A DNA stretch of 60,418 nucleotides from Deltaproteobacteria bacterium (lineage in GTDB: Bacteria; Bdellovibrionota_C; UBA2361; JAGFJO01). The notes beneath the pieces are model-generated. The model was not told the origin of the DNA and did no database searches. It was given only the letters and a program-made list of their open reading frames with translations. Below, piece by piece: positions 1-9,298 of this stretch. Position 1 is the stretch's first letter, and each line of letters starts with the position of its first letter. A program made the position numbers and the translations under genes. The stretch is taken from contig JAGFJO010000056.1 in NCBI GenBank assembly GCA_024102635.1, positions 1-60,418 of the forward strand. The letters run 5' to 3'.

Positions 1-585
1 GTGGTGCGTGAAGCCTCCGAAAGCTTTGAAAACTTCGACTACGCCGGCGCTTTGCAGATCTCCGAAGAGATGTTTTGGACCTTTTGCGACCACTACCTCG
101 AACTTGTGAAGGTTAGGTCATATGCCGAGGAAGATAGTGAGGGGCGGCGTTCTGCATTGGCGACTCTGGCTTGGTCACTCAAAACGTTCATCCGATTATT
201 TGCGCCCATTCTTCCTTACATTACAGATGAGATATGGTCTTGGACGTTTGCAGGCGCAGGCAAAGACGCCGGCAGCTCTGTCCACGTCGCGGCCTGGCCG
301 TCGCTAGAGGAAGTACTTGCCGTAAAGTTTCCCCCGTTCTCCAATTCATTTGATGCTGCAGTAGAAGTTATTGGCCAAATCCGTGGGGCGAAGACCGATG
401 CCAAGAAAAGTCTTCGCTGGCCGGTCGCAGAGCTTACTATAACCGCAAGCGGCCCTATGCTTGAGGCGCTATCGGCGTGCCTCCCCGATGTACTAAAGGC
501 CGGCAATGTAACCTCTCATCGGTTGGAGCAAAGCTCTGAGGAATCCTCAGTGATCACGGTAAAGGTGGTGCTCGCGGATAGCTAG
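1..585 (+). CDS. valS: Valyl-tRNA synthetase, C-terminal part (gene cut by window start)
   Basis: C-terminal 194 residues of a class I valyl-tRNA synthetase, which charges tRNA-Val in the cytoplasm. The visible part is the helical anticodon-binding domain: a FENFDYAGAL stretch followed by FWTFCDHYLELVK, then the FAPILPYITDEIW motif typical of ValS/IleS/LeuS. After it comes the short-type tail beginning near EVIGQIRGAKTDAKKSLRWPV. I do not see the long C-terminal coiled coil of the E. coli enzyme, which suggests the shorter ValS type. The reading frame is open at base 1, so the catalytic Rossmann domain (HIGH/KMSKS) lies upstream of the window. Its stop codon shares the CTAG tetranucleotide with the stop of the convergent FHA gene. 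Confidence 0.93.
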   Translation: MVREASESFENFDYAGALQISEEMFWTFCDHYLELVKVRSYAEEDSEGRRSALATLAWSLKTFIRLFAPILPYITDEIWSWTFAGAGKDAGSSVHVAAWPSLEEVLAVKFPPFSNSFDAAVEVIGQIRGAKTDAKKSLRWPVAELTITASGPMLEALSACLPDVLKAGNVTSHRLEQSSEESSVITVKVVLADS

Positions 586-1496
586 ACAGACGGCCCGATA
601 ATAAAAGCTCGTAGATTGTCCGGTTTTGAGGAGTCACCCTTCAACTCCTCGGACTGGAACTTACCCTTAAGCAGTTCGGCCGTGGAGGGACAAACGATTA
701 TTTTTTGAGTAATATCTTCAATCCCTTCTTCCAGCAGAAAGGCCGCATTGATGGGATCGCCTAGTATAGTGAAGTTGTTGCCCTTTTGCTGAGCTCCGCC
801 AACCATGCCTTTCAGTCCATGGCCTGAACTCACAATCAGCTTGGCCTCGATTCCGCAGCCACTCATCTGCGAGGCAAGTACCGTTGTCAGCTCGCTCAAA
901 CGGCGCGCCGCTTTAACAGCATTGGCCGCCACCTCGCTTGAGTTGCCTCCGAGCCACAACGCCACTATGTGATTGGATATCTGTTTGTCTACAGCGCCAC
1001 CGAACTCTTTTACAACCTTAGCTGCATGAGCGCTCCACTCTTCGCATAATTGCGGGGACGGCACACTCAATGGCAAACGCTCTTCCGTTTGATAAAGCGT
1101 CCCCACAAGGACGGTAACCGAAATCGGCTTCAGTTGTGCGGTCATCGCCCGCGATACGCTTGACGAGGATAGCGATTCCACAACCTTGCTGGTCGCTATT
1201 TCCACTGATATTTTAGATGATCCGATGTCAATCACGTCGCCCGATTGGACATCGCGCAACGTAACTTGCCTTCCGTTCAAGAATGTACCGTTCGTGCTCT
1301 TATTATCAGCAATTACCACTCCGGCTGAGGAGGCTGAGATAGTGGCGTGAACACGCGACGCTGCCGGATCGGAAAGAACAAGATCGTTATTCGCATCGCG
1401 CCCTATACGCACGGACTCACCCTCATGAAGCACATGGGATTTCTCTGCTTCATCCGGGCACTTGATGCGGAGTGTGGCTATGATCTGATTCGGCAT
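582..1496 (-). CDS. FHA-domain protein with degenerate class III nucleotidyl cyclase domain
   Basis: 304 residues. The N-terminal part is a forkhead-associated (phosphothreonine-binding) domain: IGR at 31-33, SRVH at 47-50, and TNGTFLNG from 68. After a Ser-rich linker (about 105-118), residues 125-260 look like a class III adenylate/guanylate cyclase fold, ending in ILGDPINAAFLLEE, which corresponds to the GDPVNLAARL motif. The two metal-binding aspartates appear to be replaced (Gly132 and Asn175 by my alignment). The transition-state Arg four residues after Asn250 is Leu254. I therefore predict no cyclase activity and a binding or scaffold role. A Ser/Thr kinase encoded at about 15.5-17 kb could supply phosphothreonine partners, but that link is only inferred. 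No signal peptide or membrane segment is visible. Confidence 0.82.
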   Translation of the reverse strand: MPNQIIATLRIKCPDEAEKSHVLHEGESVRIGRDANNDLVLSDPAASRVHATISASSAGVVIADNKSTNGTFLNGRQVTLRDVQSGDVIDIGSSKISVEIATSKVVESLSSSSVSRAMTAQLKPISVTVLVGTLYQTEERLPLSVPSPQLCEEWSAHAAKVVKEFGGAVDKQISNHIVALWLGGNSSEVAANAVKAARRLSELTTVLASQMSGCGIEAKLIVSSGHGLKGMVGGAQQKGNNFTILGDPINAAFLLEEGIEDITQKIIVCPSTAELLKGKFQSEELKGDSSKPDNLRAFIIGPSV

Positions 1497-1717
1497 ATCG
1501 CTTCCCGATGCTAACCATCGACTTATGATGGGCTTTACTTAAGTCGAAAGTCGGCCGGCGGAACGTACTGCTTTTATTCATTTATATTGTGCCAAGCATG
1601 GGGCTCCGTGGGCCCCGTTACTCCGTTCTGGCCGGGCCTTATACCGGCATGAAGTATTGGATTCTGTCGGGCGGTCTTGCCGCCATGTTCAAAATAAGAG
1701 AGAAACTTTGAACAACT
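1497..1717. other. Divergent intergenic region with two GC-rich hairpins
   Basis: A 221-nt gap between the FHA gene (leftward) and rarD (rightward). It contains two perfect short hairpins: GGGGC/GCCCC at 1600-1604 and 1612-1616, and GGCGG/CCGCC at 1670-1674 and 1680-1684. Neither is followed by a T run on either strand, so they are not classical terminators. They could be operators or leader structure for rarD; I see no recognisable RNA family. Confidence 0.4.
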
Positions 1718-2626
1718 TTGATTTCGATAAATACCGTGGAAAGGCGCCGCGCCGGCTTATTTTATGGATTGGGGGCTTACCTAAGCTGGGGCGTGTTTCC
1801 GCTCTACTGGCAGTTGTTGGACGTGCCCTCTTCGGAGATCTTAGCTCATCGCATCGCCTGGTCATTGGTGTTCGTGACGTTGCTTCTAAAGGCGATTGGC
1901 TATCGCTTTAGGTTGCCGCCGGTTGCCAGGAGCCTCAAGGGAGTGCTGAAATTTGTACTGTCTGCTGTGCTTATCGGCATTAACTGGTGGCTTTATATAT
2001 GGGCCGTTCAAAACGGCTTCGTAGTTGAGGCAAGTCTTGGGTACTTTATTTCGCCTCTAATGAGCATACTAGTAGGAATGGTGATTTTCGGCGAGCGCCT
2101 GTCGGTGCGCCAAGGAGCCGGAGTATCACTCTCTTTTCTCTCCGTACTCTATCTCTCTTTAACCTACGGAAGAGTACCTTGGGTGGCACTCACTCTCGCG
2201 CTCAGCTTTGCCCTCTATGGTGTAATGAGAAAAACTTCGAGTCTAGAGTCGCTCGAAGGGCTGTTCGTTGAAAGCCTGATTCTTTTTGCACCGGCTCTCT
2301 ACTATATAGTGCAACTGGATGCAGAAAATAAGGCCTCCTTCTTGAACGGCGCCATTCAGACTGATCTTTTGCTAGTACTATCAGGAGCCCTAACCGCCCT
2401 TCCTCTAATTTGGTTCGCCGCAGCGGCACGGCGGCTGCCACTGGCGACGCTCGGCATGCTGCAATATATCGCTCCAAGCTGTCAGTTCTTGCTCGGTGTT
2501 TTCTGGTTCAAAGAGCCCTGTGATGTGCACAGGCTATTAGCATTCATCGCCATCTGGTTCGCTCTTTTTATATTCTCGTACCAGCCGAGAAAGGATAAAG
2601 GAGGGGCCATTCTGCATGAGCTTTAA
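1718..2626 (+). CDS. rarD: RarD-type EamA/DMT superfamily permease
   Basis: 302-residue inner-membrane protein of the drug/metabolite transporter superfamily, RarD subfamily. The N-terminus matches the family (AYLSWGVFPLYWQLL, then SSEILAHRIAWS). About ten hydrophobic segments alternate with short loops and end in a basic tail. Substrates of RarD proteins are poorly known; the name comes from a chloramphenicol-sensitivity phenotype, and I infer no specific substrate. The upstream in-frame start is TTG at 1718; a GTG at 1736 is an alternative that would remove only six residues. Neither has a strong Shine-Dalgarno. The gene is convergent with the membrane glycosyltransferase-like gene, with a 12-nt gap. 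Confidence 0.88.
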   Translation: MISINTVERRRAGLFYGLGAYLSWGVFPLYWQLLDVPSSEILAHRIAWSLVFVTLLLKAIGYRFRLPPVARSLKGVLKFVLSAVLIGINWWLYIWAVQNGFVVEASLGYFISPLMSILVGMVIFGERLSVRQGAGVSLSFLSVLYLSLTYGRVPWVALTLALSFALYGVMRKTSSLESLEGLFVESLILFAPALYYIVQLDAENKASFLNGAIQTDLLLVLSGALTALPLIWFAAAARRLPLATLGMLQYIAPSCQFLLGVFWFKEPCDVHRLLAFIAIWFALFIFSYQPRKDKGGAILHEL

Positions 2627-2638
2627 AGAGGTCCGATT

Positions 2639-3850
2639 TTAGATCAAAAAGCGTGTTCCGAGCGACCACACCGCCATTGCGGCTATACTTAGCAGAAATG
2701 ATATGGTAGCGGCTGCGGCTAGGCGCATCGGATTCCGAATGGCCGCCAGCCCCACGAAAAGAGTGAATACCGGAGCGGAATATCTGGGATAGCTTTCGAA
2801 GGAACCGGAAAAGATAGGCATAATGAGCAGAACTACGGAAACAACAATGTATTCAACCGGCATTGACACTCCTGTTCGACGCTTCCATGCAAACAGTGAA
2901 TATATGAACAGCGCAACCGATGTGAAGAACACAGCAATCTCAAGTATTCGCTGCGGTCCCTCGTCAGCCGCTCTGACAAAAGCCGCATAAATTGCCCCAA
3001 GACTGAACTCCCTCCCCCAGGTGGCCTGCAGACTCAAGAATATGAAGGGGTCTCCGGTCAACCGCTTCAAAAATAGGCAATGAATTAGAAGTGGCATTGC
3101 GGCAACAGCGGCGAAGATTAGAAACCTCGCCACCGCACGGAAAGGCGAAATGGATTCTTTAAAAAATCGAGGAAGCGCTGAAAGCATAAGCATGGGAGAA
3201 ATTGTCTTCGTTATCAATAAGGCCGCAAACGGGAGGATACTAGCCAATAAAGTACTGCTTCTAATCAAATAAAGCGCCCAAATTAACAAACCGAAAAACA
3301 ATCCTTCAGCAAGAAATGCAGAAAGCATAAAATTGAAGGGAGAGAGCAGAAAAAGAATACAGCAGCCTATTGCCAGCTGAGCATCTGCATCCCTTGTGAG
3401 CAGCTTGTAAAGCAGCATTACACCGAGTAACAGCGAGAGATTAGAAATTATCACTCCAGCAAAAACTATATCTCCGGCAAGTACCGATCCAATGCGTGAC
3501 AACATCGGATATAGCGGTAAGGCAGCGTGCTGAAGATGATGCCCGAGTTCGATATGACGCTCCGCAGACGGTAGATACTCGAACCCATGACTTGCCGTCG
3601 CGTAATAAAATCCGCTGTCCCATACGGTCCACAGATTGAGGGCGCGATATGGAGAGCCATAACTCCATGTATAATAGGGCGTGTCATTTTCAAGCCATCG
3701 TGCCCGCGCCCACAATCCCGCAGCAAGATATGTTAGCCGCGTTAACAACCACAGCACTAGCAGGGTACAGTAGGGATGTGCGCGTAGGTACGCAGCCGCC
3801 TGGGAGCAGATCCCCTTAACAATTCGAAGTAATTCTCGGTCCTTTTTCAC
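2639..3850 (-). CDS. Polytopic membrane protein, PIG-V-like mannosyltransferase family (GT-C)
   Basis: Membrane protein of about 403 residues resembling the PIG-V/Mannosyl_trans2 family of GT-C glycosyltransferases, which use lipid-phosphate sugars on the outer face of the membrane. Supporting motifs are TRLTYL near the first membrane segment, WDSGFYYATASHGF (family pattern WDGxWYxxIAxxGY, whose Asp is the putative catalytic acidic residue), and AALPLYPMLSR, matching FFPLYPLLxR. Roughly ten hydrophobic segments follow. I chose the GTG start at 3850 because AGGAAA lies seven bases upstream; the longer frame begins with TTG at 3889. The gene is divergent from another large GT-C-like gene, so both may act on the same envelope glycan. 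Acceptor and donor cannot be read from sequence. Confidence 0.75.
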   Translation of the reverse strand: MKKDRELLRIVKGICSQAAAYLRAHPYCTLLVLWLLTRLTYLAAGLWARARWLENDTPYYTWSYGSPYRALNLWTVWDSGFYYATASHGFEYLPSAERHIELGHHLQHAALPLYPMLSRIGSVLAGDIVFAGVIISNLSLLLGVMLLYKLLTRDADAQLAIGCCILFLLSPFNFMLSAFLAEGLFFGLLIWALYLIRSSTLLASILPFAALLITKTISPMLMLSALPRFFKESISPFRAVARFLIFAAVAAMPLLIHCLFLKRLTGDPFIFLSLQATWGREFSLGAIYAAFVRAADEGPQRILEIAVFFTSVALFIYSLFAWKRRTGVSMPVEYIVVSVVLLIMPIFSGSFESYPRYSAPVFTLFVGLAAIRNPMRLAAAATISFLLSIAAMAVWSLGTRFLI

Positions 3851-4017
3851 TCGTTTCCTAATTCTACAAATCGCAACGAAATCGGTCAAAAGGCTCTATA
3901 GGAAACAAACCAGACCAAGTATTGCGAGCAGGGCAATCTGGAAACTTGCGTCAGTAAGTCCCAGGATTGCTGAGCAAGCATAATGGTGCAAGGCAAAGTT
4001 ATCTAGGAAGCCTCATA

Positions 4018-6483
4018 ATGCGATGGGCGGTGGCGGCTTTACAGCATTTCGAAAAGCCTGCTACCATACAAAAGTGTTTTGAAAGCGAACCGCTTGTGCA
4101 ACGATCCACCTTTGTTCTTAACGTCACCACTATTTTAACCGGCTCTTACGCTGCTTTTGTTTTAGTCGGCGTAATGGCGGGGTTTTTGACCACCGATAGG
4201 ATGGTGGCCTGGGATCTATATCCTCAGTATTATCTTGCGGACCTCATGGTTCGCAATCTGGAACAAGGTTCGCTCCAAAGTTATGATCCTCTCTGGTTCG
4301 GCGGTTATCCCAGCTTCACCTTCTACGGCGGCTTTCCTTACCTCATTACAGCCCTTCTACATTTTGCAAGCTTTAAGTATTTGGAGATCGCCACTTGCCT
4401 GAATCTCGTAATTTTCTCCCTTCCACTGCTATTCACATTATCAGTCATATATTACAGCCGCGCCTTTAATGGCCGTCAAGGAGACCCATTCGCAATCTCC
4501 TTTGCCCTTCTATACCTGACTCAACTGAGCAATCCTCATCAAGGTCCGTTCGGAATTTTCGGCAGTTTGATGCATGGACACTTTGCCGCGTTCAGTGCGG
4601 TAGTGCTCATGACCTTATTTTTCGGGTCCTTGGAACGCGCCATGGCATCGGGGACTCGGACGAGGCTTTTGGTTACAGGGGCATTACTGGCCGCCGTAAT
4701 TACCTCGCATGCACTGACCACTATCTTTTGCGCTTTTTACCTTGCCGTTCGTAGCCTCTTTTGCAATCGGACTGCTTTTTTTCGGCTTCTCCTAACAGCA
4801 TCGTTTGCATTGCTGCTTAGCGCCTATTCGTGGATGCCGCTGTTATTTGAACTGAAATATTCCTCGTCAGAAATTCAGGGCATGATCAAGGATCCTTTAT
4901 TGATCCTCTTCCCCGGCTTGCTACATATCAAAAATTGCCTCTCCTCCTTTACGACGGGGTTTCCTTTCGGGTACCTGACTGTGACTTTTGTAGTACTGGC
5001 ATGCAGCATAATGGGGGCGATTTCACTGATACGTTCCAATCATTTCTTTTTGCCGGTTGTATTTGTACTAGCTTTGCTTATTTTGCCGCGCAACTTTCTG
5101 ACAGACCTTCTTCCGGTAGGAATACATTATAATCGATTCATCTTTCCGATGGTGCCATTGCTGATTGTTATCGCGGTCCACGGTGCAAATTGGCTGGCCG
5201 CCATGATGTCTCACCGTAAGCCCGGTATAGTGCGAGCCATGGTAGTTGCTGCTCTCATCGCGCCGCTTTTTTGGTCCCTCTTGTGGGCCGGTGTGCAAAA
5301 CTACACTGCGAGGCCCTGGAATAGCATCACCGGCAGCGCCTTATATGAACATGCCTATCGTGCCTGTGATTCTGCCGGCCTATTCTTGCCTCTACAAAGT
5401 GAGTCGGAAATAAGTGCGATTTCCGCCGCAAAACAAGTTGGAGACTTTCTTGAAACACAGGAGAGTATAAACCGAGTTGCTGTTCAAAGCGCACAGGGAG
5501 ATGTACATCGGCTGGGAACGCCGCACTTTTTAGCGACATGGCTGCCTCTTATGCACCGCATTCCCGTCGTTAACGGTCTTCTTGCCGAATCTTCATTTTC
5601 TTCCGGCTTCATCATTCCTGTTTTTGCTTTTCTGACTGATGGTATGTTCTGGGGCCGCGACAGGATATATGACATGTTCATTGACCGGCCCACCCCCGAG
5701 GCCATGCTCAAAAGGCTTGCAATGTTTGGAGTTCGGTATCTAGTGGTAACAAATAGGGAGTTTTTGCCGCACTACGTACACCGAACGGCGTCAGTTATTG
5801 GTGGCGTCCCCACCTCCCCCTTTGCCGGAGATTTTACCGCCGAATCGCGCTCTTTAATACGGCTGGTTAAAAGCGTATTGCCCTTCCATATTTTTGAGAT
5901 CGACAAACCGCGCCCTCTATTCTCCGCAATTGATTACAAACCATACTTTTATGTTGAGGAGGGAGGACTCAGCTTCCGGTCGTTTTCGGAGCTTTGGTTT
6001 CAGTTCGATCGGCTGCTCGATTATCCTGTAATCTTCTCGGAAAAGAGCTACCAATCTTTGGCCGAGACAGAGAAGCAGGCTATCGGAGGAATCATTCTGT
6101 CGTACAAGAAGGGCAGAGTACTCTCGTCTGATGACTTGGAACCTTGGCTGGCCACCGGGAAGAAGGTGATAGTTCTCGACGGATTAGTCGATACTACCGT
6201 TAGTGATTTAACTGGAGTCACAATTATTAACACTGGCCAGCGTGACAAATTTTTTATCGATTTTGCGCGCGCCATAGGTTCGTCTGATGTGAGTTATGAA
6301 GAGATCGTGCCGACTACCAACTCAGCAACTCGATTTGAATTTGAACATCACGGAGGTACCATCATCAATTATTCTTATTTTTCAAGGTGGGAGAGCAGTT
6401 CACGTAAGCAAACCATTTTTCAAATCACCCCGAGCTTCATGTACGTAGTCGCAACGGGCCCCACAACTCTAACGTACAAGTAA
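4018..6483 (+). CDS. Large polytopic membrane protein, 6-pyruvoyl-tetrahydropterin-synthase-related/GT-C-like
   Basis: An 821-residue protein with a multi-pass N-terminal half (about residues 25-420) and a soluble C-terminal half of about 370 residues. The first periplasmic loop has an acidic motif (TTDRMVAWDLYPQYYLAD) followed by SYDPLWFGGYPSFTFYGGFPYL, characteristic of the PTPS-related (PF10131) family, which has a GT-C-like architecture and unproven enzymology. The ATG at 4018 is preceded by AGGAAG; a TTG at 3967 would add 17 residues without a proper ribosome binding site. The C-terminal half contains a glutamine-amidotransferase-like stretch (YKKGRVLSSDDLEPWLATG) as seen in related membrane proteins. 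Probably makes or transfers a lipid-linked sugar; the substrate is unknown. Confidence 0.7.
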   Translation: MRWAVAALQHFEKPATIQKCFESEPLVQRSTFVLNVTTILTGSYAAFVLVGVMAGFLTTDRMVAWDLYPQYYLADLMVRNLEQGSLQSYDPLWFGGYPSFTFYGGFPYLITALLHFASFKYLEIATCLNLVIFSLPLLFTLSVIYYSRAFNGRQGDPFAISFALLYLTQLSNPHQGPFGIFGSLMHGHFAAFSAVVLMTLFFGSLERAMASGTRTRLLVTGALLAAVITSHALTTIFCAFYLAVRSLFCNRTAFFRLLLTASFALLLSAYSWMPLLFELKYSSSEIQGMIKDPLLILFPGLLHIKNCLSSFTTGFPFGYLTVTFVVLACSIMGAISLIRSNHFFLPVVFVLALLILPRNFLTDLLPVGIHYNRFIFPMVPLLIVIAVHGANWLAAMMSHRKPGIVRAMVVAALIAPLFWSLLWAGVQNYTARPWNSITGSALYEHAYRACDSAGLFLPLQSESEISAISAAKQVGDFLETQESINRVAVQSAQGDVHRLGTPHFLATWLPLMHRIPVVNGLLAESSFSSGFIIPVFAFLTDGMFWGRDRIYDMFIDRPTPEAMLKRLAMFGVRYLVVTNREFLPHYVHRTASVIGGVPTSPFAGDFTAESRSLIRLVKSVLPFHIFEIDKPRPLFSAIDYKPYFYVEEGGLSFRSFSELWFQFDRLLDYPVIFSEKSYQSLAETEKQAIGGIILSYKKGRVLSSDDLEPWLATGKKVIVLDGLVDTTVSDLTGVTIINTGQRDKFFIDFARAIGSSDVSYEEIVPTTNSATRFEFEHHGGTIINYSYFSRWESSSRKQTIFQITPSFMYVVATGPTTLTYK

Positions 6484-6563
6484 TTTCATGCCTACGCGAC
6501 CTACGCAGGGAAGATCGAGTTTGATTAGTTCGGACAAGAGGTTCCCGAAGTGCATCCGGGACG

Positions 6564-9116
6564 CTACCGGTAGGCCGGAGCGAGTAACTTTGGTTCAAGC
6601 TTTGGCACCCCGTCGGGCAACATATAATCAATGCCATCCTTCACGAAGTAGGCTCCACTCCCATCCGCCCAATACTGAACAGTTACCTCTTTCCATCCGG
6701 GCCCTGTTCCGTCAATCGACCATGGGAATGGGCTTTGCATCGGGTGCCATGGCGACCAATGCCCATTGGGTTCGTTTTTTACACGAAAAAAGTCAGCTCC
6801 TGGGGCAGCATGATACAGTTTGACAGATGGGCCCCGTGTCGTTCGAGCTCCCTCGTTAATTAGTTTGGGATCGCTCTTAAGCGAACGGTTAATAATCGGA
6901 TTACGGTCGTCCCCAGATCTAAAGCGATGCTCGAGGGGCGCGTGCATTTGCATGCCAGCCCGGTTTCTTATCCCCCTTGTAAGGTTTAGCTTGTTAACTC
7001 CTGACTTCATGGTCACCGTCAGAAGAACCTTACTTTCACCCGCGATAGTATAGTTTGGAGGTTGTAATGTCTCGCCGTTAAATCTAATCGATCCTGAAAG
7101 GGAGGCGGGTTGAATCGGCGCATCAAAAAGGACCTCTATTTGAGTGCTTCCGCCCGGGACAACAGAATCGTGGGGCGGATCTATTCTAACTACTCGAGGC
7201 TTATATTTCGGTGCTTCTGTTCCGGTTAATAGAAGTTTAGCAGAGAAAGGCGGGAACTGCAGTTCCGGCAGGCCGTTATCCGCTCCGCTCCATAGAGTTT
7301 TTCCACCTAATAGATCGGCGAATTCACATTTTTGGCAGCTCGAATTGAGTGCCGTTCCGGACGGCGATGTCTCCACAAGTTGCGGCGAGATATTAAGTAT
7401 TACCAAAAGCTTCTCTCCTTTTTCTCCTTCTCTAACGAATGAAAGAAGCATTCCCTCCCTCAGCTTAATAGCATCGACTATCTCTATTTTGTCAGACGCT
7501 AAAATTGGCCAAAGTGCCCGGCGTATCTCCATTAGTCTCTGAACGAAAAGATATGTTGGCGTAGTATAGTTGAAATTATCAAGTGATGCCTTATTAGGCA
7601 TCTGCATCGCCGGATGGCCGTCCCAAGCAATGCTTGACATCATGTCCTCACGCGCATGGCCATCTAGTGCCGTGCCGTATGAAGTTAATTCCTGCTCATC
7701 GCCGTAGTACCATACCGGCACTCCAGGCCAAAAAGAGATGAGAATGGCGGCCAGCTTTGCCCGTTCAATTCCATTTTCAATCGCCTGAAGGCGCCGCTGA
7801 TCATGGCTGTTGAAGAAGAGCTTCATCCGTCTTAAATATGACTTCGACTTCGGGTCGAAAAGGTCCAGCATCTTGCGCTGCAAATCCAGAAAGTCGGTGA
7901 AATATTCCTTTGGATATCCTTCTAAGCGCCAAAAGATCGGCTCAATAAAGGTTTTGTAGAAAGCGTAGTCGAATCCGGCATCCATTGAGCTGACTTCGTC
8001 TATGAATTTACTGGGATCAGAATACATCTCAGGAGTCTTGCCTCTTCCAACCAAGACGGCGGCCTTGCGAGGATCGCAGTATGTCTCACCAAACATAAGG
8101 AAATTTTCTTTGCCGAGCGAGCGCGCATGCTGCTTAACTGCCGGCGTCCACTTTTTGAAGAAACTAAGAGGAACCTGCATCGGTGTATCTATTCGTATGC
8201 CATCGATATCGGTTGAGCTGATTAAGCTCTTCGTCATGGCGATGATCTTCTCCTGCACCCGCTCCGAGCAGGTTCTAAGGTCGTCGTACTTGCCGTAAAT
8301 TGCGCCGAGGTTATTGTTCCAAGGATCTACATAGTCCGTCAGGGCTCCGTTGTGGTTCAAATCGCTATTCCAATGGCTGCCCTCACCACTGTCAACATGT
8401 TTGGTTCCTGCGGTATCATAAACATCGCAGTAACTGCCGCTTTTCACGAAAGTGTTGTCCACCGGGAAGTCCGCATAGGTAAGGTGCGGGAACCGAGGCA
8501 AGAGCTTGTACTCACCCGCGTGCATTTGGAAGGGCGGAGTCAGGTCTTTATACCCGTCAGCATAATAAACATAACTTAAGTGGTTCACCACTATGTCAAC
8601 GATAACGTACATTTCCCGGCGATGAGCCTCGTTCACCAGATGCCGAAACTCCTCCAACTTGCCGAATCGATCGTCAAGAAGGGTATAGTCAACCTGCCCA
8701 TACCCGGCGGGGCTGCCGTATAAATTCTGATAAATAGGAGAGATCCATATAGCGTCGAATCCGAGACCCTTAATGTAGTCTAGCTTTTCACTTAAACCGA
8801 TAAAGTCTCCCCCATGGCGCGCTCCGATCTCACCCGGAGCATAGCCACCATGAGCACCATCGTTGTTAGTTGGATCCCCATCTCTGAATCGATCAGTAAT
8901 TATCTGATAAATCCCGAGACTTCGCCAATCAGAGGGAGACGGGTAATACTTGTGACCGGGCCATTCTCCGTAATAGTTGGCGGGATTCACAATGCCTACG
9001 GCTCGATTCACATTCCTTTCGTCGTTTTCCGGGGTAAGAGGCGCAGCAATCGCCGCGGCTGCGAATATAAAGCTCGGAACAGAGAAGAGAAGGCAGTGAA
9101 AATATTCGTTCAACAT
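6564..9116 (-). CDS. Secreted alpha-amylase family (GH13) glycoside hydrolase
   Basis: An 850-residue exported enzyme. The ATG at 9116 gives a clean signal peptide (basic-poor n-region, LLFSVPSFIFAAAA core, likely cut after AIAA); an upstream TTG at 9146 would put ten polar residues in front of it. The catalytic (beta/alpha)8 barrel spans about residues 65-560. GH13 motifs are present: DIVVNH, nucleophile Asp310 in GIRIDTP, acid/base Glu344 in MFGETY, and transition-state Asp439 in NSHDQ (ATG numbering). After the barrel comes an all-beta amylase C domain, then a bacterial Ig-like segment (VRIDPPHDSVVPGGS onward) and a C-terminal domain ending in a predicted beta-sandwich. It probably acts on alpha-glucans in the periplasm or outside the cell. 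It sits inside an envelope-glycan neighbourhood. Confidence 0.9.
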   Translation of the reverse strand: MLNEYFHCLLFSVPSFIFAAAAIAAPLTPENDERNVNRAVGIVNPANYYGEWPGHKYYPSPSDWRSLGIYQIITDRFRDGDPTNNDGAHGGYAPGEIGARHGGDFIGLSEKLDYIKGLGFDAIWISPIYQNLYGSPAGYGQVDYTLLDDRFGKLEEFRHLVNEAHRREMYVIVDIVVNHLSYVYYADGYKDLTPPFQMHAGEYKLLPRFPHLTYADFPVDNTFVKSGSYCDVYDTAGTKHVDSGEGSHWNSDLNHNGALTDYVDPWNNNLGAIYGKYDDLRTCSERVQEKIIAMTKSLISSTDIDGIRIDTPMQVPLSFFKKWTPAVKQHARSLGKENFLMFGETYCDPRKAAVLVGRGKTPEMYSDPSKFIDEVSSMDAGFDYAFYKTFIEPIFWRLEGYPKEYFTDFLDLQRKMLDLFDPKSKSYLRRMKLFFNSHDQRRLQAIENGIERAKLAAILISFWPGVPVWYYGDEQELTSYGTALDGHAREDMMSSIAWDGHPAMQMPNKASLDNFNYTTPTYLFVQRLMEIRRALWPILASDKIEIVDAIKLREGMLLSFVREGEKGEKLLVILNISPQLVETSPSGTALNSSCQKCEFADLLGGKTLWSGADNGLPELQFPPFSAKLLLTGTEAPKYKPRVVRIDPPHDSVVPGGSTQIEVLFDAPIQPASLSGSIRFNGETLQPPNYTIAGESKVLLTVTMKSGVNKLNLTRGIRNRAGMQMHAPLEHRFRSGDDRNPIINRSLKSDPKLINEGARTTRGPSVKLYHAAPGADFFRVKNEPNGHWSPWHPMQSPFPWSIDGTGPGWKEVTVQYWADGSGAYFVKDGIDYMLPDGVPKLEPKLLAPAYR

Positions 9117-9226
9117 GAGGCGATATAGAGAGGCGTAACAGTGCAACCGCTCTAGAAAATATAGGAGCTACCACCAAAGAGCAAGTTGATTTCGAGCCTC
9201 GGTAGGCGAGAGGGCGGGCCGCGCTG

Positions 9227-9254
9227 TTGTCGTGTGACATACTTGATTTATAAT
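9227..9254 (+). promoter_or_regulatory. Putative sigma-70-type promoter of the ABC-2 operon
   Basis: A perfect TATAAT (9249-9254) lies 16 bp downstream of TTGTCG (9227-9232), in the divergent gap between the amylase gene and the ABC ATPase. The first codon of the ATPase is 44 nt downstream of the -10. The -35 match is partial (TTG conserved). Confidence 0.5.
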
Positions 9255-9298
9255 GATCCGGGCTCGATAATCGCCGCTCAGTTTAGTGTTAGCTATTT

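Noticed and set aside
6488..7542. Three plus-strand frames within the amylase gene
   Set aside because: Shadows of the minus-strand GH13 coding sequence.
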